64,000 bases of DNA, from positions 1 through 64,000 of the forward strand of contig JAQFVV010007208.1 in the NCBI GenBank assembly GCA_028023455.1. Reading direction: 5' to 3'. The notes beneath the pieces were generated by a model, which was given only the letters and a program-made list of their open reading frames with translations, did not search any database and had not been told where the DNA came from. Origin of the DNA: Epiperipatus broadwayi (taxonomy: Eukaryota; Onychophora; Udeonychophora; Euonychophora; Peripatidae). A program made the position numbers and the translations under genes. Shown here one piece after another: positions 37,941 through 48,185 of this stretch; position 1 is the stretch's first letter; the number at the start of each line of letters is the position of its first letter.

Positions 37941-38305
37941 TGGAATTATAGTTAGAGATAGTGAATACTAACTACTCTGACGTTTATGTAAACGAAACAT
38001 ACGCTTGATAGGTGTTTTTGGTAGGACGCCATCTGTGGACATAAATACAAGCGTTAGCAAGTTTTTTAACTTGCATTTTTGTTTATCATAAATGTACCTT
38101 TGAGGTCTTTCTTGCAATGATATAGATTGCAGAGGCTTCTACTATATGGTGATGCTGAACTGAGATCAGACCCATATAGCTATCTGGTTTGCTATGCTGA
38201 GTTTGAAGACATTACGTGTCTAAAAAATTCACGCTTGCAAGCTGAATAGAAATTGTTTCATAAACGCTCAGAGTTTGTATTTAGATCTAGTTTCTTTATT
38301 CCTGT

Positions 38306-38349
38306 CTTTCACTGACGATAGCAAATAGCTTGAAATCATGATCTGAAAG
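38306..38349 (+). ncRNA. Hammerhead ribozyme, unit 3
   Basis: The motif is identical to unit 1, with predicted cleavage after 38343. This unit (38321 to 38735) is the 414-bp one. Its five extra bases fall in a hairpin near 38470, outside the ribozyme. Confidence 0.9.
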
Positions 38350-38719
38350 TGGAATTATAGTTAGAGATAGTGAATACTAACTACTCTGACGTTTATGTAA
38401 ACGAAACATACGCTTGATAGGTGTTTTTGGTAGGACGCCATCTGTGGACATAAATACAAGCGTTAGCAAGTTTTTTTAACTTGCTAACCATTTTTGTTTA
38501 TCATAAATGTACCTTTGAGGTCTTTCTTGCAATGATATAGATTGCAGAGGCTTCTACTATATGGTGATGCTGAACTGAGATCAGACCCATATAGCTATCT
38601 GGTTTGCTATGCTGAGTTTGAAGACATTACGTGTCTAAAAATTCACGCTTGCAAGCTGAATAGAAATTGTTTCATAAACGCTCAGAGTTTGTATTTAGAT
38701 CTAGTTTCTTTATTCCTGT

Positions 38720-38763
38720 CTTTCACTGACGATAGCAAATAGCTTGAAATCATGATCTGAAAG
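38720..38763 (+). ncRNA. Hammerhead ribozyme, unit 4
   Basis: The motif is identical to unit 1, with predicted cleavage after 38757. Confidence 0.9.
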
Positions 38764-39128
38764 TGGAATTATAGTTAGAGATAGTGAATACTAACTACTC
38801 TGACGTTTATGTAAACGAAACATACGCTTGATAGGTGTTTTTGGTAGGACGCCATCTGTGGACATAAATACAAGCGTTAGCAAGTTTTTTAACTTGCATT
38901 TTTGTTTATCATAAATGTACCTTTGAGGTCTTTCTTGCAATGATATAGATTGCAGAGGCTTCTACTATATGGTGATGCTGAACTGAGATCAGACCCATAT
39001 AGCTATCTGGTTTGCTATGCTGAGTTTGAAGACATTACGTGTCTAAAAAATTCACGCTTGCAAGCTGAATAGAAATTGTTTCATAAACGCTCAGAGTTTG
39101 TATTTAGATCTAGTTTCTTTATTCCTGT

Positions 39129-39172
39129 CTTTCACTGATGATAGCAAATAGCTTGAAATCATGATCTGAAAG
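39129..39172 (+). ncRNA. Hammerhead ribozyme, unit 5, CUGAUGA variant
   Basis: The core reads CUGAUGA instead of CUGACGA. The changed base is position 7, the one position of this core strand known to tolerate any base, and U is the commonest base there. All other positions match unit 1. Predicted cleavage is after 39166. Confidence 0.9.
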
Positions 39173-39537
39173 TGGAATTATAGTTAGAGATAGTGAATAC
39201 TAACTACTCTGACGTTTATGTAAACGAAACATACGCTTGATAGGTGTTTTTGGTAGGACGCCATCTGTGGACATAAATACAAGTGTTAGCAAGTTTTTTA
39301 ACTTGCATTTTTGTTTATCATAAATGTACCTTTGAGGTCTTTCTTGCAATGATATAGATTGCAGAGGCTTCTACTATATGGTGATGCTGAACTGAGATCA
39401 GACCCATATAGCTATCTGGTTTGCTATGCTGAGTTTGAAGACATTACGTGTCTAAAAAATTCATGCTTGCAAGCTGAATAGAAATTGTTTCATAAACGCT
39501 CAGAGTTTGTATTTAGATCTAGTTTCTTTATTCCTGT

Positions 39538-39581
39538 CTTTCACTGACGATAGCAAATAGCTTGAAATCATGATCTGAAAG
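39538..39581 (+). ncRNA. Hammerhead ribozyme, unit 6
   Basis: The motif is identical to unit 1, with predicted cleavage after 39575. The array ends about 100 bases later in (TA)n, so RNA downstream of this site would be a partial unit. Confidence 0.9.
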
Positions 39582-39696
39582 TGGAATTATAGTTAGAGAT
39601 AGTGAATACTAACTACTCTGACGTTTATGCAAACGAAACATACGCTTGATAGGTGTTTTTGGTAGGACGCCATCTGTGGATATATATATATATATA

Positions 39697-39850
39697 TACA
39701 CAAAAGAAACAGAACACAAATTTTCACAAAGTTCAATAAAATTGAGATTACATATTGAAAGTATTAAAAAAGGAAAATAAAAAGCTATATTAATAAGAAA
39801 GATAAAACCAAAATATAGTAGACATTCTGGGATTGGGATGAGATTGGTAT
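39697..39850 (+). pseudogene. C-terminal half of the split Penelope endonuclease
   Basis: The plus strand encodes a broken version of the same tail as the minus copy: EHKF-like and KIE.TY-like stretches, then KKDKTKI and a stop where the minus copy has KVKPKINRD. It begins directly after (TA)n at the right edge of the satellite array. Confidence 0.75.
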
Positions 39851-40043
39851 AGATATAATTATTAAATAAGGTATATAGAGGTAAATATATAAAGATATAA
39901 TTGTTTATAAATGAGTTGTGGATGATAAAAAATAGTTAAGTTAAATAGGAGTACAAATGTAGGTATATTTATTGATATTACATAATAAAAAAAATAAACT
40001 TAGCATAATATTTACATATAAAGCAGTATAATAAAAATTTATG

Positions 40044-40174
<131 letters not shown>

Positions 40175-40974
40175 GTTAAAGTGTATAAAATAAAATATAC
40201 ATGTAAATAAAGTTGTAGGGAATATATATAAAAACATATAAAGCAGTATAATATAAATTTATGAGAATTATATAATAATAATAAAAGTTAAAGTGTATAA
40301 AATAAATATATAAATAAAGAGTTGTAGAGGATTTGTATATTTGATTTAAATAATATGTAATAGAGGGAGCTAGGGTATAAGATAATTTTTTGAAAAAAAA
40401 ATGTTTTTTTTTAAGAGACTAAAATAAACTGGGTAAGTTCAAAGATTATAATGTTTATAGATTTTAGATATTAAATAATAATAAATATAAAATATTATTT
40501 TTAACAGAAGAATGAGTAAGGAAATAATAGATATTTTATGATTTAAAATTAAAGAATAGTAGTTAATAACCATAAAGTTTAGATTTTTGAAGGATAAAAT
40601 AATTAGTAGATTGTTAATAATAAAAAATAGATAAGTATTTAGATTAATAGTTGTCCTTGAATTTATATATGTATAAAGTTAGGAATTCACATGTATAATT
40701 TATATTTTCTATTTATGTTGCACCTTTTATTTTATATTAATTGTCTTATTGTTGATTATTTATTTCAGTTTTATTAATTTTTTAAATATATTTTATGTTG
40801 TTTTTAGTTTTTTGTTTACATTTTTTATAATGTTATTATATAGTTATGTATTTTATTTTTTTCATTATATCATAGCTCTGAAGAAGACTGCAGGTCAGTC
40901 AAAACATAGATGTATGTATATGTACAAATAAAGAGTTTTGCTAAAAAGTGTTCGTTTGCATAAATTGTATTTAT

Positions 40975-43900
40975 TCAATGGTGAATGTAACTTTTTACAA
41001 TATTGATATTTAAATTTCTCTCATTTTAACAAAACAATCACTCTATTATATTGTCCCTGGTGAATGTATTCAATACAAGTATAAAATATAACTTACCAAT
41101 CTATATGGTGATATGAATGCAGAAAAAGACTGAGGCCACATAAAATTTTAATATCAAATATTTATCAGATTTCTATCTTGAGGTGATGGCAAGACACAGA
41201 TACAAAATCTGCACATCAAAATGAACAATCTATACTGAGATATAATAAGAGTGCAACTGAAGGTAAAGGTATCATTCCTCTATATGTATGAAAATATTAA
41301 ATACCAGAATAAAGTCATGGTAGTACATTACCCATGGTTTTCCACAAAAATATATCACTAATAATATCCACATAAGGGATGTTATGATAAGGCAAAGTAA
41401 ATGATGGCATAAATTCAAGGTAAAGGCACCTACATATCTGATGGCAATAAATGAACTAGAACTTTATCACTAGTCATACAAGTAGTGAGAATGAACCACC
41501 AAGAAAGACAATAACAGTAAAGGGATTTGTTTTAATAAAGCATTAATGCTTAAACCTTGAATAAAAATTATATAATTCATAAGAAAGATAACAATATGAG
41601 AGCCTAAGCTACAATTAATTTAAAATACATTGGCAAGATAAAATACACTCAATACAAAAGAGACTAATGTTCCTATCTCTTTAAAATACAAGTGCAAGAT
41701 AAAATACACTCAATACAAGACAGATACCAATGCTACAAACTCTTTAAAAATATCAAACAACTAACAGATGAGTAAAGCCAATACAGTGATAAATAGTGCT
41801 AATATAGCTTAATAAATTATGCATAAAATAAACAATAAAAATATACATTAGCTTTGATCCATGTCATCATTTGCATATATATTCAAACTAAATAACTTCA
41901 TGATAAGCACTATATTAAATAAAAATGCAAATAGTAATACTAATAACATTTTACAATATCATGAATACTTAAACTTAACAACTATACTCTTTTACTAAAA
42001 GTTTAAAATAAAAAAAAAGTCTTTCAGTTCTTTTCTATCATTTGATAGGATGCAATCACTGAAAAATAAAGTTTTGAAGAGTCTAGCAGATTTCCATCTT
42101 ATTGCAAAATAGCATATTTTAACTTACGTGCACAATATTTTTACCCAACAACATTAAGCTAAAATATTTAATGTATGGCCATTAAAATTGATGAAATATA
42201 TTTTCATGAATAAAACATTAATAATGATGCATATTTAATACTTTAATAAATATCATAAACATATATTTTTGAAAACACATCTATTAACAATAAAAATTAA
42301 GGAACAATCTTTTCAAAAGTCACATTTTTAGAATGGAACATAATTCTAATACAATGATAATAAAAGCACAGACGTTTTGAAACACACAGAAGATAATAAG
42401 TTCATAATTAAACTTTTATTCTTACAATTCAGAAGTATTTTAAAATTATATGTAATAGACTTCATTCTGGCTGTTGATAAAAGCAATAATTTTGGAAATA
42501 ATACTAAATTCAAAGGAATAAATTTCTGTTGGTGTCTCAGAAATATCATACTTTAAAATACATATTATAATGCTAATAAATTTTTATAAAACAGTGTCAG
42601 TCAGTAAGTTTAACTTCCAGTATTGGCAAAATGTATTTTTTTGTTTTATCTTAAGGTAGACATAATAAAGATAATTTGCAAATAAATTACTTTAATGTCC
42701 CTATTAATAATATTAAATGTTATTTTAAGATAACAGTATTTACATAATTTACCTTTTATATAAATGAATGTTATACTTTAAATAAATGTTTCATAAGAAC
42801 AATAATGCATGTTATAAATAATTTAAAGTTATTCATTCATATTGCATTTTTTTAAAAAAATATGTATCAGTGTCCAAATAATATAAATTTTTCAATAAAA
42901 CCACTACTTTTAAAACTTGAATAAAATATCCCTCATTGACACATGCACGAATTCAGGTAAAACTTTTATAAAGTTTCATCATTATAAAACACGTTCCACT
43001 ATTTGGATTAAAAGTTTTCCATTTAAAATGACTTAATTACAAAAAAACCCTTTTTTTAATATACTAAAAATTTAAGACATTTGTTTTTATAAAAGTTGCT
43101 TAATCAGTAGCTAAGATAGTTTAAAAGTCTTTAACAGTCTTAATGCTTTAATTTTGTAATATTATCTATTTATAATATGAAAAATAGAATTAATAAATGT
43201 TCTTATGCAACAAGAAAAATAATGACCCTTTTTCATAAAATCCATTAAAGTATTTAATTCTAGTAGAAACAATTTAATTTCTGTTGAATATTCTATTGAA
43301 TTTTCCCATAATGCACATTCTGTATTGTAATTTCAAGCTCTGGGAAATTTAAAAGTATAAAGATTGAGCCTGGGCAAGGTTAATTTACAAACTCATTCCA
43401 TCTAAACCTTTGATACAACTTAGATAAAAAATAATTAGTTGATTCTTTTCTGCAAGTATTAGGAAGAGTATTGACCAGCTTTATTTATAACCTAAGTCAT
43501 GTGACTAATTTTGATAACTAGAAATTGACATTTTGATTATTATCAGTTGATCTCTGTATTGATTAGAAGTCATAGACTTCTCAGTATCAAAGGAAAGAGT
43601 GCTAAAAATAAACTCATTTTCATATTTCCAGTACTTTTAGAAAAAAAATATGGACAGTAATCAATTAGTAAATGTTTTTAAACAAATTATTTAATAAATT
43701 AAATGTATTATACTAAATGGAAAATAAAATATTACATAAAAATTATATTATTTCAAACAAATATTATCTTATAATATTCCTTTGAACAGATTTTTAAAAA
43801 ATTCATTGAAGATCCCAGAATATTTTAATATTATCTTTTTAAAATAAAGATGTTTAAAAAAATAATTTTAACATTAAATTAATAAGGAAGTGCACATTCA

Positions 43901-44328
43901 TATTACATTCTTTTAATCCTTAGTTTTAAAATTATTTCTTTAATCAACTAAATTTAAAATTATTTAATTAAAATATTTTTACTACAATTACAATTAAATA
44001 AAATATTTTTACAATTAATTTAAGCATTATCAATCTAGTCTTAAGGATTTGAACTTGTCTTTAAAGTTTTACTCTAATATTAACTTTTTTTAAAATAAAC
44101 TCTACTAATTACACCAGGATGGTTTTAATTTTTAATATTTTAAAATTAAACTCACTAATACTTTACATTGGTAATACCTTTAAGATTAAGCATTTAAAAA
44201 TATAATAGAGCTACTAAAGAGATTCAAACATTATAAACTGGCTTTTAATGTTAATTTTTAAATCATAAAAATTATAAAAGTTCTTCTAAATTGGCTATTC
44301 AAACACATGAACATTTAATTACTAAGTA
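40975..44328. other. AT-rich spacer, no recognised gene
   Basis: A diverged tandem duplication of about 63 bp (AAGATAAAATACACTCAATA at about 41635 and 41698) is present. On the minus strand a good donor (ATTGGTAAGTTAT) occurs near 41093, with a short open stretch before it that I cannot identify. Otherwise nothing is seen. Confidence 0.45.
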
Positions 44329-44527
44329 TTAAAACAGGAAAAATTCTCTATAAGTATTGCCACTCAGTGCAAGCCAGAGTAATCAATGGATGCCAGAAGG
44401 CTTGTGCATAAAATCTCCATCTAGTGCTTACTCAGATGGAGATTTTATACACAAGCCTTCTGACATCCATTGATTACTCTGGCTTGCACTGAGTGGCAAT
44501 ACATATAGATAGTTTTGCCTGTTTTAA
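44329..44527. mobile_element. 199-bp fold-back MITE with TA target duplication
   Basis: TTAAAACAGG at 44329 and CCTGTTTTAA ending at 44527 are the tips of an almost complete palindrome. The inner arms (starting GTATTGCCACTCAGTGCAAG) match their reverse complement nearly perfectly around a small central loop. TA dinucleotides flank both ends (44327-44328 and 44528-44529), the duplication expected for Tc1/mariner-superfamily transposases. It has no coding capacity and depends on a transposase elsewhere. Confidence 0.85.
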
Positions 44528-44693
44528 TAACAGTTATGAGCAAGCATAAGAAATGGTGATCATGTGATGTTTATTGGTTTAATTACTAAGTAATGACAAA
44601 CTATTGGAAAATTTTTTCTTTAAATACTATATTACTATAAAGCTTGACATTCAACTTTAAGACAAAAGCTAACAGTCACTATATATATATACA

Positions 44694-45891
44694 CACACCT
44701 GAGTCTCGTTTTACGCGATAGATAGGTTCCTCAGAAAACACACGCAAACGAAATCGCGTAAAAATAGATGTAACTTACATTGAAAAGGGGGGGATGCGGT
44801 GTGTGATTTTTCAAAATTCGTGTAAAAGCAAAGCACCAACGTAAAATTACTTTAAAATTTGCGCAAAAAAAAAATAAGGAAATAAAATATGACTAATAAA
44901 AAATTTCAAATTTGAAAAAAATTGATACAAGACAAACTTTTTTTAACTATAATATTTAATTTTATTCAAAATAATATATTTTTATGCATAATTTACAGTA
45001 CAGTAATTTATATTTTTTTATACACATTTTAACTATTATCGCTATTTGCCCCAAAACACGTTCATTTGCAAACTAGTAAAAAATCAGATTCTCATATGAT
45101 GTGATGTATTTGGCTTCTCCTTAAACGAAGTCAAGAATATCTCAGCAATTATTCTCACAAGAGGAAATACAACTAGCGCCAAGTTCACTCTCATGTTGTG
45201 TTAATAGTTTTCTGTTGATGACGACAATTTTATTAATTGTTTATGAACTTAGACTTATGATAATAAAAAGACAATTTATTCACCACTGGTGGGAAAAATT
45301 TAATTAATATTAACAACTAAAAATTAAATTCTTATTTTTGCCTTTAATTTTCAATTCCATTTAAAAATCAAATTTTGTTTTACATCGCATTAATTTCAAG
45401 TCGCCCGTAAGTTATTTTTAAATTGTTAATGACAATTAAAAATCAGATTTTAATTTTTAATTGTGCCCACTGCTATTACTGACCTTTTAAAAATAAACTT
45501 GTGGACACTAAATGATTAATAATTGATTACGTTCTTTTTTAAAAAGCAAAAACAGAATGTGGTTTAAAATGCAAAATTAACATACACAATGTTTGAACAA
45601 ATTTACATTATAATCTTGTAAATTTTAATGTGTGTATTCATAATATGTGGAAATCATGATTTTAATTTTATTATTGCATAAAATCTTACTATTATAAAGC
45701 ACTGAAAATATTGAAATTACTAAATGAAAGTAGAATTCCAATAATGTGCTATTACTTTCAATATAACATAAGTGCGCGAAATTTATTATTTAAAGTAATA
45801 GCACATTATCAGAGGTCGACTTCCGGTAAAACACGAATCGCATAACTTCAAAATCATGTTAAATAAGTCTGTGTAAAAAGAGACCCAGGTG
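44694..45891. mobile_element. Non-autonomous pogo/Tigger-like DNA transposon
   Basis: The left end reads CACCTGAGTCTCGTTTTACG and the reverse complement of the right end reads CACCTGGGTCTCTTTTTACA, so about 20 bp of inverted repeat remain. (TA)n lies on both sides. The left subterminal part (GCGATAGATAGGTTCC, then ACGCAAACGAAATCGCGTAA) resembles the tips of pogo/Tigger elements. There is no transposase frame. An internal hairpin arm pair (about 45739-45758 and 45792-45810, TGCTATTACTTT/AAAGTAATAGCA) is also present. The family name rests on resemblance only. Confidence 0.6.
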
Positions 45892-45902
45892 TATATATAT
45901 AT

Positions 45903-46030
45903 ATAATAAAAATATTCACTAGAATAAAACTACAAAATTTTAAAAAATGCCTATATAAAATTAAAGATTAAAATTATATTGGCATTTTTTAAAATTTTGT
46001 AATTTTTATTCTAGTGAATATTTTTATTAT
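45903..46030. repeat. Palindrome flanking the second Penelope pair
   Basis: TATTCACTAGAATAAAACTA and its reverse complement face each other around a short centre. A further copy of one arm (GTTTTATTCTAGTGAAT) lies at about 47510-47540 on the other side of the Penelope pair and again near 47617-47632. The flanks of the pair are therefore inverted repeats themselves. Confidence 0.7.
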
Positions 46031-46207
46031 ACTTATATTATTTGATATTTGTAAAATAATATAGGCACTATTGCACCTGAACGCAAAGCTATTTTATGTT
46101 TAAAACAAAATAAAATTATACTATTCTGCGATCACTTTCAAGAGACGTGCTCTCATCTTCATAGCTCTAAGTGAATTAATGATATGCAAATTATGCAAAG
46201 TTTAAGA

Positions 46208-46834
46208 TTAATTGCTCCATTTTCTTGAGATCATGAAGCATGTGTCCTTGTGGTTGATGGTGTTGCAATCCATCGCTATGAAGCAGATCTCCTTCACTTT
46301 TCTTTTTAAATCATGCCTTTCTTTGCAGACTAGGCTGACATCTTGAGGTTCACATTGGTGTCCTGTTATTTTTTGATGAATTGCAAAAATTGAATAACAT
46401 GATGGATCTGACTGAACTTTAATATATGCATATTTATGTTGTTGTAATCTGGTTTCTATTGCTGCCTTGGTCTCCCCATAATATGAGGCTCCACAATTTA
46501 CATGAGTGCATGCAATATTATAAATGGCTTGAGGTGTTTGAGATAGTGCTAATTTATCTTTAGTGTTGTTAAGCAATCTGTTAAAACTGGGAGGGGTGCG
46601 AAAAGTTAATTGAAACTGTCTATTAAAAATTTCATAAAATTTATTATGTAAATTACAAATGTATGGCAGCAACAGTCTGTGTGTATGCCCAATGAGGGTA
46701 TAGTTGGTTACTTTATTATTGAAATGTATAATCTTTCTGTCGATAAGCCTGTGTTTGAACCCCATCTTCAGTAAATCTTCTCTGTATAATATTAAATTTG
46801 TCTTCCTGTCTGCATCCAATTTACACAGTTTCAA
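46208..46834 (-). CDS. Penelope linker and intact GIY-YIG endonuclease domain (5'-truncated)
   Basis: A 208-codon frame remains open. It holds the linker (GFKHRLIDRKIIHFNNKVTN, FRTPPSFNRLLNNTKDKL), then AIYNIACTHVNCGASYYGET (GIY and YIG motifs with the two cysteines), RLQQH, the histidine pair in HQKITGH, KERHDLKRKVKEICFIAMD with the conserved glutamate, and a tail ending ISRKWSN. GIY-YIG is the endonuclease that gives Penelope elements target choice. All key positions appear preserved, which suggests recent activity, but there is no polymerase attached so this copy cannot move by itself. The first ATG is not the native start. Confidence 0.85.
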   Translation of the reverse strand: MKLCKLDADRKTNLILYREDLLKMGFKHRLIDRKIIHFNNKVTNYTLIGHTHRLLLPYICNLHNKFYEIFNRQFQLTFRTPPSFNRLLNNTKDKLALSQTPQAIYNIACTHVNCGASYYGETKAAIETRLQQHKYAYIKVQSDPSCYSIFAIHQKITGHQCEPQDVSLVCKERHDLKRKVKEICFIAMDCNTINHKDTCFMISRKWSN

Positions 46835-47236
46835 TTAACTTTTCGCACCCCTCCCAGTTCTAACAGATTGCTTAACAACACTAAAGATAAATTAGCACTG
46901 TCTCAAACACCTCTAGCCATTTATAATATTGCATGCACTCATGCAAATTGTGGAGCCTCATATTATGGGGAGACCAAGGCAGCAATAGAAAACAGATTAC
47001 AACAACATAAATACATATATATTAAAGCTCAGTCAGATCCATCACGTTATTCAATTTTTGCAATTCATCAAAAAATAACAGAACACCAGTGTGAACCTCA
47101 AGATGTCAGCCTAGTCTGCAAAGAAAGGCATGATTTAAAAAGAAAAGTAAAGGAGGCCTGCTTCATAGCGATGGATTGCAATGCCATCAACTGCAAGAAC
47201 ACATGCTTCACGATTTCAAGAAAATGGAGCAATTAA
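46834..47236 (+). CDS. Penelope GIY-YIG endonuclease domain, opposite copy (5'-truncated)
   Basis: The plus-strand frame begins inside the linker at FRTPPS and stays open to ISRKWSN. It includes AIYNIACTHANCGASYYGET, HQKITEH and KERHDLKRKVKEACFIAMD. It differs from the minus-strand copy at a few residues only. It is equally complete in catalytic motifs and equally lacks the polymerase. Confidence 0.85.
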
Positions 47237-47549
47237 ACTTAAACTTTGCATAATTTGCATATCATTAATTTACTTAGAGCTATGAAGATGAGAGCATGTC
47301 TCTTGAAAGCGCTCGCAGAATAGTATAATTTTATTTTGTTTTAAGCATAAAATAGCTTTGCGTTCAGGTGCAATAGCGCCTATATTATTTTACAAGTATA
47401 TTTTTTCATGCAAAGTTTTTGAATTATATTTAAATTATTTGATATTATATATATATGTTGTAAGCTGATTATAGCCAAGGATATTAATCTTCAATTTTAT
47501 ATAGGCATTTTTAAATTTTTGTAGTTTTATTCTAGTGAATTTGTGTTTT

Positions 47550-47555
47550 TTATAT

Positions 47556-47616
<61 letters not shown>

Positions 47617-47656
47617 TATTCTAGTGAATTTGTATATATATATATATATATATATA
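47550..47656. repeat. (TA)n tracts left of the 435-bp satellite
   Basis: Two TA runs (to about 47613 and 47632-47656) are separated by TTTTTATTCTAGTGAATTTG. The second directly abuts the satellite. Confidence 0.95.
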
Positions 47657-47750
47657 ATCAGTGAGGATTGCCAATTCCTCTACAAGCTTTATGATAAATG
47701 CTTAGCCAGAGCCAGCACTTAAAATATCTCTGTCAGGAACCCCTCCCCAA

Positions 47751-47793
47751 ACCCCTGACCATGGTTTCGTGCTTTGGCACTCCTCAGAGAGGT
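47751..47793 (-). ncRNA. Hammerhead ribozyme of the 435-bp unit
   Basis: The minus strand reads ACCUCU (stem I), CUGAGGA (core), GUGC-CAAA-GCAC (stem II, four perfect pairs), GAAA (core), ACC-AU-GGU (stem III), C (cleavage site), AGGGGU (stem I, one G-U pair). Predicted cleavage is between the bases complementary to 47757 and 47756. Compared with the 409-bp ribozyme, all three helices have changed sequence while pairing is kept, and the core is unchanged except for the permissive position 7. This is strong evidence for selection on the fold. The palindromic stem III (ACCAUGGU) again allows dimer pairing. Confidence 0.9.
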
Positions 47794-48185
47794 GTCAGGG
47801 TAGGTTCAGACACTAGATCTAAAAATACCAAGCCAAAGCCAAGCACCTATCTAAAAGTTATCTATTGAGTGGAAAATCTGAAATTTTCAGACATCTACAT
47901 GTCTTCAAACCCAGCTATTCAACTCAAATAGCTATATGGGGCTGATAGATCTTCAGCCATACCATATATTAGTAGTCATAGCAATATAAAATTGCACAAG
48001 ACTTTTGGCAGAGACTATAAATAGTCAAAATAAGAGTCAAAGATCCAATTCATAGATCACCTGACCCTATCCCTTAAGCTTGTAAGTTATAATCAGTGAG
48101 GATTGCCAATTCCTCTACAAGCTTTATGATAAATGCTTAGCCAGAGCCAGCACTTAAAATATCTCTGTCAGGAACCCCTCCCCAA

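Larger units (their letters stand above)
36505..39680. repeat. 409-bp hammerhead satellite array (retrozyme-like)
   Basis: The unit starting GCAAATAGCTTGAAATC recurs at 37094, 37503, 37912, 38321, 38735, 39144 and 39553. Spacing is 409 bp except one unit of 414. Six full units and part of a seventh run on the plus strand. To their left, 36505-37086 holds 1.4 units in inverted orientation. Units are nearly identical. Each complete unit carries a hammerhead ribozyme and several strong hairpins (such as GCAAGTT/AACTTGC). (TA)n borders both ends. Tandem hammerhead monomers of this size match animal retrozymes, non-autonomous elements thought to move through self-cleaved circular RNA. A diverged relative is at 47654-48221. 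Confidence 0.93.
46050..47400. mobile_element. Second head-to-head pair of Penelope-like elements
   Basis: Two 5'-truncated copies diverge from about 46834. One runs left on the minus strand and the other right on the plus strand. Each ends in the same 3' UTR with a hairpin (46126-46162 and 47281-47310) and an AATATAGGC/GCCTATATT boundary. The minus copy is about 130 codons longer at its 5' side. Copy-to-copy similarity is very high by eye. Confidence 0.85.

Noticed and set aside
36480-39690. Regularly spaced repeats as a CRISPR-like array
   Set aside because: The units are 409 bp and nearly identical throughout, with no alternating unique spacers, in an animal genome.
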